Shown: positions 7,618 through 16,066 of the stretch, piece by piece
Layout: each line of letters starts with the position of its first letter
Numbering within the stretch: the stretch's first letter is position 1
NCBI RefSeq assembly: GCF_003047295.1
Contig: NZ_PZYZ01000007.1
Location: 62,001-126,000, forward strand
DNA from: Nocardioides sediminis
GTDB taxonomy: Bacteria > Actinomycetota > Actinomycetes > Propionibacteriales > Nocardioidaceae
Direction: 5' to 3'
DNA: 64,000 bases
The notes under the pieces: generated by a model
The model's input: only the letters and a program-made list of their open reading frames with translations
Told to the model about the DNA's origin: nothing
Databases searched by the model: none
Position numbers and translations under genes: made by a program

Positions 7618-8082
7618 GTGCGCACGCAGCGGCACGACCAGCCACAGCGCGACGTACCCCAGGACGGTCGCGAGCGACGCGACGATGCCGGCGGCGCGAC
7701 CCGCCACGATGCTGAACGCGAGGAACACCACTCCGCACATGGTGAGGGCCGCCAGCACCAGGCCGGCCCGGGCGATGCGGTTGGCGCTCTGGACCAGCCA
7801 CGGCCGGCGATCCCGGCGGAACAGGATCCGGTGGTGCGCGACGGGCGCCAGGAGCGCCACCGTGGCGCCGACCGAGCAGGCGAGGACGACAAGGTACGCC
7901 GTGCGCTCGACGTCGTCGAGGGTGTCGAACCGGTCGGTAAACGGGACCGCGAGCAGGAAGCCGGTGAGCACCTGGACGCCCGTCTGGGTCGACCGCAGCT
8001 CCTGGAGCAGCTCGGTCCAGTTGCGGTTGAGCGTGTCCTTGGGGATGCCGTCCGCGGACGGCGCCGGCTCCGGGGTCGTCAC
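7600..8082 (-). CDS. DUF6328 four-helix membrane protein
   Basis: A 160-residue protein. The N-terminal family signature is LNRNWTELLQELRSTQTGVQ followed by LTGFLLAVPFTDRF (residues about 18-52). Four membrane helices lie at about 36-50, 63-82, 105-125 and 130-150. This matches the DUF6328 family of actinobacterial membrane proteins, which has no known function. The GTG start has no Shine-Dalgarno but sits seven bases after TAGGGT, so it is probably leaderless. The -10 overlaps the stop codon of the decayed thrE-like gene upstream. Confidence 0.85.
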   Translation of the reverse strand: MTTPEPAPSADGIPKDTLNRNWTELLQELRSTQTGVQVLTGFLLAVPFTDRFDTLDDVERTAYLVVLACSVGATVALLAPVAHHRILFRRDRRPWLVQSANRIARAGLVLAALTMCGVVFLAFSIVAGRAAGIVASLATVLGYVALWLVVPLRAHPPARR

Positions 8083-8089
8083 ACCGTCG

Positions 8090-8095
8090 ACCCTA
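8090..8095 (-). promoter_or_regulatory. -10 TAGGGT of the DUF6328 gene, overlapping the thrE remnant's stop
   Basis: Read on the minus strand, TAGGGT is seven bases before GTG 8082. Its TAG is the stop codon of the upstream thrE-like remnant (8093-8095). Confidence 0.5.
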
Positions 8096-8992
8096 CTGCG
8101 CTGGCCGGCCGCGCCGCGCGGCGCGACGCCGCAACGGGCCGACCATGCGTGGTCCGGACAGGCGGGTCTCCCATCGACGTGCCTCGCGCCGCAGGGGCTG
8201 GGACAGGTACTGGCCGAGGATGACGCCTGCCGCGAGCGCCAGGGCGGTGGCCAGGGCCGAGGCGAGCTGCAGCACGCCGTCCTCGCCCTCGGCCAGGAGC
8301 GCCAGCCCGCGATAGATGTCCAGCCCCGGCAGGAGAGGCACGATGGCCGGCACCACCACGACGAGGGGCGGTACCCGGAAGCGACCCGCCACCAGATGGC
8401 AGACGGCGCCGATGGTGACGGCGGCCGTCGCCGACCCCCACGTCCGACCGACCGGCGAGCCGTCGACGGCGAGGAGCACTCCCCGTCCGAGCGCCGCCAC
8501 CAGCGCCACCGCCACCAGGGAGCGCGGTGCGCAGGCCGCGAGGAACGCGAGCAGGCACACGACCGGCGTGCCTCCCAGGGTCAAGGGCGATCCCGGTCCC
8601 CATCGCGCCCCAGCCCAGCGTCACCGCCCACCGCGGGCGGCGGTGGCCGGTGGAGACGATGCTCGCGACCTGGTCGTGTGCCTCGGCCCGGGTGATCTCA
8701 CCCGCGACGAGGCGGTGCACGGTCTCGTCGACCTCGATCAGGTCGGCGTAGTCGACGCGACGAGGTGTCACCCGCCTCACCCGGATGGCGGCCGGCGCGT
8801 CCCGGGTGGGCTGGTGACGCAGAGTCAGGTCGACGAAGGTGACGTCCGCCGTGACGTGGCGCACTCCGCAGGCGTGGGTCGTGGCCAGCATGGTGGCGGT
8901 GACGTCCGCCGCACCCGCGCCCGACGACAGGAGGACCTCGCCGATGCGCAGCGCCAGGTCGAGCGCTCGTAGACCTCGTGCCCCGTGGTCAC
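8093..8992 (-). pseudogene. ThrE-family threonine/serine exporter, frameshifted and internally deleted
   Basis: Two adjacent frames together resemble a ThrE exporter. The N-terminal part (8891 leftwards) reads LALRIGEVLLSSGAGAADVT, then VTADVTFVDLTL and RRVDYADL. At the run GCCC around 8585-8588 the frame must drop one base to continue as LGGTPVVCLLAFLAAC. After that first membrane helix the protein jumps straight to the C-terminal ThrE_2 helices (VAVALVAALGRG, PLLPGLDIYRGLALL). About 130 residues of middle helices are missing compared with family members. The 5' end also has no start codon in the main frame: GTG 8992 is in another frame and would need a second shift near 8963. Intact homologues export threonine/serine. 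A sequencing error could explain a frameshift but not the deletion. Confidence 0.8.
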
Positions 8993-8998
8993 GATGTC

Positions 8999-9031
8999 CG
9001 TCCGGTGGCCGTCCGGTGGCCCGTCCGGTGG
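8999..9031. repeat. three short tandem copies of CGTCCGGTGG
   Basis: CGTCCGGTGG occurs at 8999-9008, 9010-9019 and 9022-9031, separated by one and two C bases. The array sits between the SHOCT gene's stop and the 5' end of the thrE remnant. Such short GC-rich repeats are prone to slippage. Confidence 0.8.
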
Positions 9032-9045
9032 GCCGGCCGGGGGCC

Positions 9046-9441
9046 TCAGGCGAGCGCCTTGGCCTTGAGGGCCTCGAACTCCGCGGCCGAGATGGCGCCG
9101 GAGTCGAGCAGGGCCTTGCCGTCGGCGATCTGGTCGGCCGGGCTGCGGCCGCCGCCGGCGACCTCCTTGATGTAGGCGTCCTGGTCAGCCTTCATCCGCT
9201 GCGCGGCGGCCATCTGGCGCTCGGTCATGCTCCTGCCACGGGCGATCAGGTAGATCAGGGCTCCGAGCCAGGGGACGAAGACGAGCAGGATGGCCCAGCC
9301 GGCCTTGCCCCAGCCGCTCAGCGAGTCGTCGCCGAACAGGTCGAACAGGCAGCGGACCCACACCATGATCGCGGCGATCCAGATGAAGAACCAGAAGCTC
9401 CAGAGGAGCACGTCCCAGAAGTCCGTCGTGATCGAGTCCAT
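9046..9441 (-). CDS. PLDc_N/SHOCT-domain small membrane protein
   Basis: A 131-residue protein. Helix 1 (about residues 9-30) is followed by WAILLVFVPWLGALIYLIARG (about 54-75), the short two-helix anchor seen at the N-terminus of cardiolipin-synthase-like proteins (PLDc_N). It ends in a SHOCT module (ADQIADGKALLDSGAISAAE then FEALKAKAL), a short C-terminal oligomerisation motif. Function is unknown; such proteins are thought to be membrane-anchored scaffolds. The ATG at 9441 is chosen because AGAGGAAGAGG lies just upstream; an open frame continues further up but lacks coding character. The decayed thrE gene follows 50 bases downstream. Confidence 0.87.
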   Translation of the reverse strand: MDSITTDFWDVLLWSFWFFIWIAAIMVWVRCLFDLFGDDSLSGWGKAGWAILLVFVPWLGALIYLIARGRSMTERQMAAAQRMKADQDAYIKEVAGGGRSPADQIADGKALLDSGAISAAEFEALKAKALA

Positions 9442-9584
9442 GGTCCTCTTCCTCTCGGTCGCGCAGTCGCTGCGCCTGGCATTGCAGCGAGCGTGGCAGA
9501 GAATCCGAGGCTCTCCCTCACACATTCCGGGTGAGGTCGAGCGGGTTGCGAGACACGAGGGCGTCGTCAGGGTACTCTTGACGC

Positions 9585-9629
9585 AGGTCGTGGGTTGGGT
9601 TGCACGGGGGTGAGCCCAACCCACGACCT
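9585..9629. terminator. 15-bp perfect hairpin between two minus-strand genes
   Basis: AGGTCGTGGGTTGGG (9585-9599) is the exact reverse complement of CCCAACCCACGACCT (9615-9629), with a 15-base loop. It lies 48 bases beyond the end of the zinc-finger/HTH gene, so a terminator for that gene is the simplest reading. No U-tract follows. Confidence 0.7.
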
Positions 9630-9676
9630 CTGTGCGTCCAGGGGTGCGTGCCGCCTTGGGCGTCAGCGGCCGACAC

Positions 9677-10060
9677 TCAGGCGGTGGCGCTGCCCTTGCG
9701 GGTCTTGCTCCCCGCGAACCGCTCCCAGGCGGCCTGGCGCGAGACGCCGAGCGCCTGCCCGATCTCGGCCCACGAGAGGTTGCGCTCCCGCGCCATCTGC
9801 ACCCACTCGCCGAGGAAGCCGTTGACCTGGGTCGCGGTGTCGGCGATGAGCGGGAGCTTGGCCAGGATCTCGGTGTCGGACATCTCGTCCCACGGCGGGC
9901 GCGAGATGGTCTGCAGGAGCTCGGGCGTGCTGAACTTGTGGTGGTAGAACTCCAGGCAGTCGACGCACATCATGGCGCCGAGGCCGCCGGCGAACCGCGT
10001 CTCGGCCGTCCCCTGCAGTCCGCAGAAGGAGCACGACTTGTTGGCGGAGCTGAAGTCCAT
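9677..10060 (-). CDS. ClpX-type C4 zinc finger protein with C-terminal helix-turn-helix
   Basis: A 127-residue protein. Residues 1-40 form a ClpX-like zinc-binding domain with four cysteines (Cys10, Cys13, Cys32, Cys35; pattern CSFCGLQ...MMCVDCLEF). The AAA+ part of ClpX is absent. Residues about 96-115 (LSWAEIGQALGVSRQAAWER) read as a helix-turn-helix of the kind seen in small actinobacterial DNA-binding proteins. In ClpX the zinc domain binds substrates and adaptors, so this may be a zinc-dependent transcription factor or a Clp adaptor. Neither has been shown. The ATG follows GGAAGGAACACGGAG. The gene is followed by a strong hairpin. Confidence 0.82.
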   Translation of the reverse strand: MDFSSANKSCSFCGLQGTAETRFAGGLGAMMCVDCLEFYHHKFSTPELLQTISRPPWDEMSDTEILAKLPLIADTATQVNGFLGEWVQMARERNLSWAEIGQALGVSRQAAWERFAGSKTRKGSATA

Positions 10061-10160
10061 CTCCGTGTTCCTTCCCCGTTGACGTCCCGTGGCCCCAGCA
10101 TGACACAGCGACACCCGTCGCGTGCGTGGTCGCGACCCGGTCGTCACGCCGCGCGCCGGC

Positions 10161-11240
10161 TCAGGGGCCCGAAGGTCCCAGCGAGGCGTCCAGGAAGGTC
10201 ACCACCCGCTCCTCCCACTCCTCGGGCTCGGCGGAGAGGCCGCCCGTGTGACCGGCGCCGGGGACGGTCCACGTCTCCACCTGACCGCGCGCCGTACCGC
10301 TGACGTAGTCGACCGCGAGGGACTCGTCGGGCACCTCCCCGGCGGCGAGCAGCAGGAAGGCGGTGGGCTCCGTCCGCCCGGTCGCGGTCGCGACCGACTG
10401 CCGCAGGGACGACGGTCGGGGAGCGGGGGTCAGGACGCCCACCAGGGCGGTGGTCACCCGGTCGATCGCCTGCTGGACCTCGCCACGGAAGCCGTACGCC
10501 GCGAGGTATCCGCGGTCGGCCGCCGTCCGGTTGGTCGCTCCCTCGGCCACGACGGCCGCGACACGCTCGTCCACCCCGGCGGCACCGATCGCCTCCTCGC
10601 CGCCCATGGAGAGGCCGACCAGGCCGATGCGCCCGGGGGACACGTCCGGGCGTCGGCTGAGGAAGTCGACCGCCCCGGCGGCGTCGGACTCGCCCCACCA
10701 CCCGAGGTCCATGCCGCGTCCCTCGCTCTCACCGTGCCCGCGGGCATCGAGCAGCAGCACGCCGTACCCGTGGCCCGCCAGGACGGCCGCGTGGTCCAGC
10801 ACGGAGGTCCGCGTCGATCCCGCTCCGTGGAGCAGCGCGACGGCGGCCCCGTTGCGCGACTCGACGTACCACCCCGAGAGCTGCACCCCGTCGGCGCTCG
10901 GGAGCGTCACCTCCTCGTAGGCCATCGCCAGGTCCGCCGGGGTGCGGGACCCGAGGTCGGGGCGGGGCGGGAAGGCCGCGGCCACCGCCGTGCCCAGGGT
11001 CCACAGCGAGAGGTACGTCGCCACGAGCAGGAGGGGGACGGTCAGCACCCACCAGCGGCGGCGGGTCCCGCGGAGCACACGCACGGCGCCCCACAGGACC
11101 GCGGCGACGCCGCACGCCGCGAGGACCAGCCCCAGCACTCCGGTCGGGCCGAGGCCCTCGACGGCCAGGTGCCGGGGCCCGAGCCCGACGCCGACCGCGA
11201 GGACCAGCAGCCCGGCCCCCAGTGCCAGCACGCCCGTCAT
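10161..11240 (-). CDS. membrane-anchored alpha/beta hydrolase
   Basis: A 359-residue protein. Three membrane helices fill the first 95 residues. An alpha/beta-hydrolase domain follows, with an oxyanion segment LLHGAGSTR, DARGHGES, the nucleophile elbow GLSMGGEE (G-x-S-x-G), and a catalytic His in PGAGHTGG near the C-terminus. The domain probably faces outward and cleaves an ester or amide; no substrate is indicated. The ATG at 11240 overlaps the stop of the DUF4389 gene (ATGA), so the two are co-translated. That start is preferred over upstream in-frame codons inside the DUF4389 gene. Confidence 0.87.
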   Translation of the reverse strand: MTGVLALGAGLLVLAVGVGLGPRHLAVEGLGPTGVLGLVLAACGVAAVLWGAVRVLRGTRRRWWVLTVPLLLVATYLSLWTLGTAVAAAFPPRPDLGSRTPADLAMAYEEVTLPSADGVQLSGWYVESRNGAAVALLHGAGSTRTSVLDHAAVLAGHGYGVLLLDARGHGESEGRGMDLGWWGESDAAGAVDFLSRRPDVSPGRIGLVGLSMGGEEAIGAAGVDERVAAVVAEGATNRTAADRGYLAAYGFRGEVQQAIDRVTTALVGVLTPAPRPSSLRQSVATATGRTEPTAFLLLAAGEVPDESLAVDYVSGTARGQVETWTVPGAGHTGGLSAEPEEWEERVVTFLDASLGPSGP

Positions 11241-12724
11241 GGGCCGGGCGTTGCCCCCGGCGGTGGCCCAGGCGGCGCCGTCCACGGCGGTGCCCCCGGC
11301 GTGGTGCCCCTCGAGGCGGCCCGGACCGGGAGGGCGATGAGCAGGACCCCGGCGACCAGGGCGAGACCGGCGAGGACGAGCAGGACCGCGATGACCGTCT
11401 CGAGCACGGGCACCTCGGCGCCGGCGCGGACCTCGGCGGCCACGGGGTCGGAGCCGTCGGCGGCCATCACCACGACCGTCCAGTCACCGTCCTCGACCTC
11501 CCAGGTGAGCGCGGGCTCCGTCCCGACCGCCTCCGCCGTCCAGAAGGTCTGCTCGCTGGGCGGCGCCTCCGGCGCCCCGCCCTGCGTCGAGCGGTAGATC
11601 GTCTCGCCGTCCCGCACCTCGAGCACCGTGTCGTGCCGTACGTCGCCCAGGTAGGCCGCGACGTCGGCCGCCGGCGCGATGCCCACGAAGACCTCCGAAC
11701 CGATGGTCGACTCGGCCTCGACCCGGACGTCGCCCAGCAGGTCCTCGGGCAGCCACGTCGACGCGCCGTCGGTGTGGACCTGGAGGTCCCCGGAGGTGAT
11801 GGCGAACCCCTCCGAGGCGTACGTGCGTGAGGGGCTCATCAGGAAGCCGTCGTCGTCGCGCTGGGTCTGCTCCACCAGGGCCAGCGTCCCGCCCGCGCCG
11901 GCCAGGCCCAGCCCACTGACCACCAGCAGGGATCCGAGCACGACGCAGAAGACGCGTCCGGCCGTCCAGCCACCGCGGTGCGGGGGAGCGGCGGCGGGCA
12001 GACCCGCGGGGTGCGCAGGCGTCGGCGCGATCCCGGGAGGCGGATTGGTCGCGACGTCCGGGTCGTGCGGCCCCTGGTCGAGGCTGAAGGGCGGGTAGCG
12101 GTCGGTCATCAGGCTGACGTAGCCGGCCACCCGCAGGACCCAGCGGTTGATGCCCAGGACCAGGTCGAAGACGCGCTGGGGGTAGCGGCCGGTGAACAGC
12201 AGCACCACCCCGGCCACCAGGACGAGGATGCCGAGGAGGCTGATGGTGAGCACCGGGTCGTCGTCGGCGCCGGTCAGGGCGTACCCGGCGCCGCCGACGA
12301 AGAGCGCGAGGACCAGGTAGTGGGGGATGGCCAGCAGCCACCACTTCACCAGGACCAGGCCCCGGGAGAGGTGCTCGGGGTAGTCGACGTGGAGGTGGGC
12401 CGGGTAGTCGGGCACCTCGGCGAGGGTGAACGGTGGGTAGCGGTCGGTGCCGAGGGCGCCGTAGGCGTAGAACGCCACTCGCCAGCTCCAGCGCATCACG
12501 CCGACGTTGAAGTCGAAGATCGCGCTCGGGTAGCGGCCGGTGAACAGGATGCTGAAGAAGGCGACGACGGTGGTCACCGCGAAGGCGATCCACAAGAACG
12601 CCAGGACGACGTAGTGGGGGATCGCCAGGATCCACTTGACGAGCCACAGGCCGCGGCTCAGGCCGGGTTCGAGCTCGGCGTCGACGTGGACCGGGTATGC
12701 GATCGGGGTGGTCGAGGTGTTCAC
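11237..12724 (-). CDS. membrane protein with two DUF4389 repeats
   Basis: A 495-residue protein. Two DUF4389 units are easy to see: residues about 12-105 and 110-215, each with 'P.HLSRGLxLVKWxLAIPHYxVL', 'LFTGRYPxxxFDxxxGxxRWxxRVxxY' and 'DRYPPF'. A third part has a membrane helix (about 265-290), a beta-rich outer domain (about 290-440) and a last helix (about 445-470), then a Pro/Gly-rich tail. Function is unknown. The start is GTG at 12724, with GGAG nine bases upstream. It is directly coupled to a membrane-anchored hydrolase, suggesting a joint envelope role. Confidence 0.87.
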   Translation of the reverse strand: MNTSTTPIAYPVHVDAELEPGLSRGLWLVKWILAIPHYVVLAFLWIAFAVTTVVAFFSILFTGRYPSAIFDFNVGVMRWSWRVAFYAYGALGTDRYPPFTLAEVPDYPAHLHVDYPEHLSRGLVLVKWWLLAIPHYLVLALFVGGAGYALTGADDDPVLTISLLGILVLVAGVVLLFTGRYPQRVFDLVLGINRWVLRVAGYVSLMTDRYPPFSLDQGPHDPDVATNPPPGIAPTPAHPAGLPAAAPPHRGGWTAGRVFCVVLGSLLVVSGLGLAGAGGTLALVEQTQRDDDGFLMSPSRTYASEGFAITSGDLQVHTDGASTWLPEDLLGDVRVEAESTIGSEVFVGIAPAADVAAYLGDVRHDTVLEVRDGETIYRSTQGGAPEAPPSEQTFWTAEAVGTEPALTWEVEDGDWTVVVMAADGSDPVAAEVRAGAEVPVLETVIAVLLVLAGLALVAGVLLIALPVRAASRGTTPGAPPWTAPPGPPPGATPGP

Positions 12725-12898
12725 GGGGCATCACTCCAGGACGTGCTGGTCGACTACCGTCCAGCGTCCGTCGGCCGGCCTCGGGCCGACAGGGTCGAAG
12801 GACACCCGCGAAGGGCCGACCCGCCCCCCTGCCCGGGCAGCGCGGGAACGCCCGTGCGGGGGTGGTCGGGACCAACGACCCGTGCCACGCTGGCTCGC

Positions 12899-13348
12899 GT
12901 GACCGACCGACCAGCACCTGAGCACCGTCGGCCCGAGGGCGTCAGCGACGCCACCGTCGAGGCCCTCGGCAAGCTGTCCGCCGCGCTCGACCACGTCGAG
13001 GACGCTCGCGGCCACCTCTACGCCTTCCACCGCCTCATGGGCAGCTCCGAGACCACGCTCGAGGAGGCGACGGCCCTGATCCGGGAGGCCGGGCACGACG
13101 ACATCGCGGACGCCCTCGACACGGCCGTCCTGGGGCGCAACCCCCTGCCGGGCATGTGGTCCTTCCAGATGGTCGAGGCGTTCGACGACGGCTACTACGC
13201 CGAGGCCAAGGCGATCGAGCGGCGCGCCATCGACGAGCTGGTGGACGGTCGACGGCACGTGTTCGAGGCCGAGATGAAGGAGCTGCGGCGCACCCGCGGC
13301 CGGGAGGGTCACGAGGCCACGCCGGCGGACGCCGACGGGACGCTCTGA
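12899..13348 (+). CDS. conserved actinobacterial hypothetical protein (149 aa)
   Basis: Not assigned to a named family. A soluble, helical, acidic protein with no membrane segment; its core includes HLYAFHRLMGSS, EEATALIREAGHDDIADAL, GRNPLPGMWSFQMVEAFDDG and a charged helical tail. No Shine-Dalgarno precedes the GTG at 12899, and a weak CACGCT sits seven bases before it, so translation may be leaderless. It shares a 170-base divergent promoter region with the DUF4389 gene and converges on the acyltransferase gene. Confidence 0.7.
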   Translation: MTDRPAPEHRRPEGVSDATVEALGKLSAALDHVEDARGHLYAFHRLMGSSETTLEEATALIREAGHDDIADALDTAVLGRNPLPGMWSFQMVEAFDDGYYAEAKAIERRAIDELVDGRRHVFEAEMKELRRTRGREGHEATPADADGTL

Positions 13349-13367
13349 GGCCAGGCGTCCGGACCGG

Positions 13368-13940
13368 TCAGCCCTCGTTGCGCAGCCGGGGCTCCGTGCG
13401 CTTGTCAGGGTGCAGCCCGCGCTTGTCGGCGTAGAAGGCCCGCACCATGTCCATGTCGGCCTTGACGTCGCCGGTGGGGGTGAAGGTGGGGCCGGCCCCG
13501 ACGGTGCGGGACGGGCCGTCGATGAAGGCCAGCGTGATCGGCAGCCCCGTCTGCTGCGAGAGCCGGTAGAAGCCGGACTTCCAGTGGTCGGAGCGGCTGC
13601 GCGTGCCCTCGGCGGCGATGGCGAGCAGGAACTCCTCGGACCCCCCGATGCTGTCGACCAGCGCCCGGATGTCGGCGGCCGGGTGCGACCGGTCGATCGA
13701 GACCGCGCCGGTGGCGCGCATGACGGGCGCCAGCGGACCCTTGAAGAACTCCTGCTTGACCATGATCCGGGGATGCCGGCCCTGGCTCCAGGCGAGCAGC
13801 AGCGAGAAGACCCAGTCCCAGTTGGAGGTGTGCGGCGCCCCGACGACGATGCCGTGCGAGGGGAGCGTCCCCACGGTCCGCCACCGCACGAGGCGCAGGA
13901 GGGTGCGGGCGAGGCGGGGACGGACGACCATGCGGGACAT
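13368..13940 (-). CDS. PlsC-like acyltransferase (1-acylglycerol-3-phosphate type)
   Basis: A 190-residue acyltransferase, slightly short for the family. The catalytic HX4D box is HTSNWD (His37, Asp42). Substrate-binding parts include KQEFFKGPL (about 62-70) and AAEGTRSRSDHWKSGFYRLS (Glu111-Gly-Thr). The family moves a fatty acyl group onto lysophosphatidic acid or a similar acceptor at the membrane surface. No long membrane helix is evident, so it is peripheral. The ATG at 13940 lies six bases after TAGCCT, implying a leaderless mRNA. It is divergent to thrS. It is not obviously the PatA acyltransferase that usually lies beside pgsA. Confidence 0.87.
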   Translation of the reverse strand: MSRMVVRPRLARTLLRLVRWRTVGTLPSHGIVVGAPHTSNWDWVFSLLLAWSQGRHPRIMVKQEFFKGPLAPVMRATGAVSIDRSHPAADIRALVDSIGGSEEFLLAIAAEGTRSRSDHWKSGFYRLSQQTGLPITLAFIDGPSRTVGAGPTFTPTGDVKADMDMVRAFYADKRGLHPDKRTEPRLRNEG

Positions 13941-13946
13941 GGGCGC

Positions 13947-13952
13947 AGGCTA
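13947..13952 (-). promoter_or_regulatory. -10 TAGCCT of the acyltransferase gene (leaderless)
   Basis: TAGCCT on the minus strand, six bases before the ATG at 13940. Confidence 0.5.
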
Positions 13953-14014
13953 CTGGTGGGCGCACGCGAGCCGACGGCGGCCAAACCGGGGTGAGCCCGG
14001 GAGGCCGCGGCCGA

Positions 14015-14020
14015 TAGCAT
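14015..14020 (+). promoter_or_regulatory. -10 TAGCAT upstream of thrS
   Basis: TAGCAT about 52 bases before the thrS GTG. It would yield a leader of about 45 bases that holds the Shine-Dalgarno AAGGAG. The leader is too short for a T-box. Confidence 0.45.
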
Positions 14021-14072
14021 CGGCGGAGTCCGCTCGACCCACCCGCTCAACCACCTCGCAAGGAGCACCGCC

Positions 14073-16058
14073 GTGTCCGAGATCCAGGTCGTCCGCACCC
14101 ACGCTGGCCAGCGTGAGGAGCAGACCCTGACGACGGGCACCAAGGCCTGGGAGCTCTTCAAGGACGACGCGGACGTCATCGCGGCCCGCGTCGGCGGCGA
14201 GCTGCGCGACCTCGCCCACGAGCTGCGGGACGGCGACGAGGTCGAGGGCGTGGAGATCGGCAGCAAGGACGGGCGCGACATCCTGCGGCACTCCACCGCC
14301 CACGTGATGGCGCAGGCCGTGCAGCAGATCTGGCCCGAGGCCCGCCTGGGCATCGGCCCGCCGGTGACCGACGGCTTCTACTACGACTTCGACGTCGAGA
14401 CCCCGTTCGTGCCGGAGGACCTCGCCAAGATCGAGACCGCCATGCGCAAGATCATCAAGGCCAACCAGCGCTTCGAGCGGAGGGTCACCACCGACGCCGA
14501 CGCGATCAACGAGCTGCAGGACGAGCCCTACAAGCTCGAGCTCATCGGCCTCAAGGGCGGTGCGGGGGCCGACGACACCGAGGGCGCCTCGGTCGAGGTC
14601 GGCGGCGCCGAGCTGACCATCTACGACAACATCGGCCGCGACGGGCAGGCCGCCTGGTCCGACCTCTGCCGCGGTCCCCACCTGCCGACCACCAAGCGGA
14701 TCCCGGCGTTCAAGCTGATGCGCACCGCCGCGGCCTACTGGCGCGGGGACGAGAAGAACAAGCAGCTCCAGCGCATCTACGGCACCGCGTGGGAGTCCAA
14801 GGAGGCGCTGGAGGAGCACCTCCACCGCATCGAGGAGGCCGAGCGCCGCGACCACCGCAAGCTCGGCCGCGACCTCGACCTGTTCAGCTTCCCCGACGAG
14901 ATCGGGTCCGGCCTCGCGGTCTTCCACCCCAAGGGCGGCGTGATCAAGCGGGTCATGGAGGACTACGTCCGCCAGCGCCACATCGAGGAGGGCTTCGACT
15001 ACGTCGGCACCCCGCACATCAGCAAGGAGGGGCTGTTCCACACCTCCGGGCACCTGCCGTACTACAGGGACACCATGTTCCCGCCGATGGAGTTCGAGGG
15101 GTCGGACTACTACCTCAAGGCGATGAACTGCCCGATGCACAACCTGATCTTCCGCTCCCGTGGACGGTCCTACCGCGAGCTCCCGCTGCGGCTCTTCGAG
15201 TTCGGCAGCGTCTACCGCTACGAGAAGTCCGGGGTGGTCCACGGCCTCACCCGCGTCCGCGGCCTGACCCAGGACGACTCGCACTCCTACGTCACCCCCG
15301 AGCAGGCGCCGGCCGAGGTCAGGCACCTCCTCGAGTTCGTCCTCGGGCTGCTGCGCGACTTCGGCATCGACGACTTCTACCTCGAGCTCTCGACCCGCGA
15401 CGACTCCAAGCCCGACAAGTTCGTGGGCACCGACGAGGACTGGGCGACCGCCACGAAGGTGCTCGAGGACGTCGCCGTCGCCTCGGGCCTCAAGCTCGTG
15501 CCCGACCCGGGCGGGGCGGCGTTCTACGGCCCCAAGATCTCGGTGCAGGCGCGCGACGCCATCGGCCGCACCTGGCAGATGTCGACCATCCAGTACGACT
15601 TCAACCAGCCCAAGGGCTTCGAGCTCGAGTTCGCTGCCGCCGACGGCTCGCGCCAGCAGCCGGTCATGATCCACTCCGCCAAGTTCGGCTCGCTGGAGCG
15701 GTTCTTCGGCGTGCTGGTCGAGCACTACGCCGGCGCCTTCCCGCCCTGGCTGGCGCCGGTCCAGGTCCAGGCGATCCCGATCGCCGAGCGGCACCACGAC
15801 TACCTGTACGACGTCGCGCGGCGCATGAAGGTGGCCGGGCTGCGGGTCGAGGTCGACGACTCCGACGACCGGATGCAGAAGAAGATCCGCAACGCGCAGC
15901 TGCAGAAGGTGCCGTTCATGATGATCGCCGGCGACGACGACATCGAGCACGGTGCCGTGTCGTTCCGCTACCGCGACGGACGCCAGGACAACGGCGTGCC
16001 CGTCGAGGAGGCCATCGAGCGCGTCGCCTCCGCGGTCGCGGCCCGCGAGCAGGTCTGA
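14073..16058 (+). CDS. thrS: threonine--tRNA ligase
   Basis: A 661-residue class II synthetase with the full domain order: N-terminal TGS domain (about 1-75), editing/SAD domain with [10 protein letters not shown], a linker with RGPHLPTT, the catalytic core with [12 protein letters not shown] (zinc Cys), and a C-terminal anticodon-binding domain ([12 protein letters not shown]). It charges tRNA-Thr with threonine in the cytoplasm. GTG at 14073 is chosen because AAGGAG lies seven bases before it. A HIT-domain gene follows after eight bases, the usual actinobacterial arrangement. Confidence 0.98.
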   Translation: MSEIQVVRTHAGQREEQTLTTGTKAWELFKDDADVIAARVGGELRDLAHELRDGDEVEGVEIGSKDGRDILRHSTAHVMAQAVQQIWPEARLGIGPPVTDGFYYDFDVETPFVPEDLAKIETAMRKIIKANQRFERRVTTDADAINELQDEPYKLELIGLKGGAGADDTEGASVEVGGAELTIYDNIGRDGQAAWSDLCRGPHLPTTKRIPAFKLMRTAAAYWRGDEKNKQLQRIYGTAWESKEALEEHLHRIEEAERRDHRKLGRDLDLFSFPDEIGSGLAVFHPKGGVIKRVMEDYVRQRHIEEGFDYVGTPHISKEGLFHTSGHLPYYRDTMFPPMEFEGSDYYLKAMNCPMHNLIFRSRGRSYRELPLRLFEFGSVYRYEKSGVVHGLTRVRGLTQDDSHSYVTPEQAPAEVRHLLEFVLGLLRDFGIDDFYLELSTRDDSKPDKFVGTDEDWATATKVLEDVAVASGLKLVPDPGGAAFYGPKISVQARDAIGRTWQMSTIQYDFNQPKGFELEFAAADGSRQQPVMIHSAKFGSLERFFGVLVEHYAGAFPPWLAPVQVQAIPIAERHHDYLYDVARRMKVAGLRVEVDDSDDRMQKKIRNAQLQKVPFMMIAGDDDIEHGAVSFRYRDGRQDNGVPVEEAIERVASAVAAREQV

Positions 16059-16066
16059 CCCGCGTC

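Noticed and set aside
7600..14000. A defence island in the run of small unknown genes
   Set aside because: No nuclease, toxin, methylase, recombinase or abrupt base-composition change was seen; the genes are mostly small membrane families.
14021..14072. T-box or other riboswitch before thrS
   Set aside because: The leader is about 45 bases and has no T-box bulge or specifier structure.
12731..14353. Long minus-strand frame extending through the acyltransferase region
   Set aside because: Only the separate frame 13368-13940 has homology (HX4D acyltransferase); this one is a shadow.
13950..15950. A 666-codon minus-strand frame opposite thrS
   Set aside because: It mirrors the codon bias of thrS and has a repetitive Val/Leu/Asp/Gly composition; no domain is visible.
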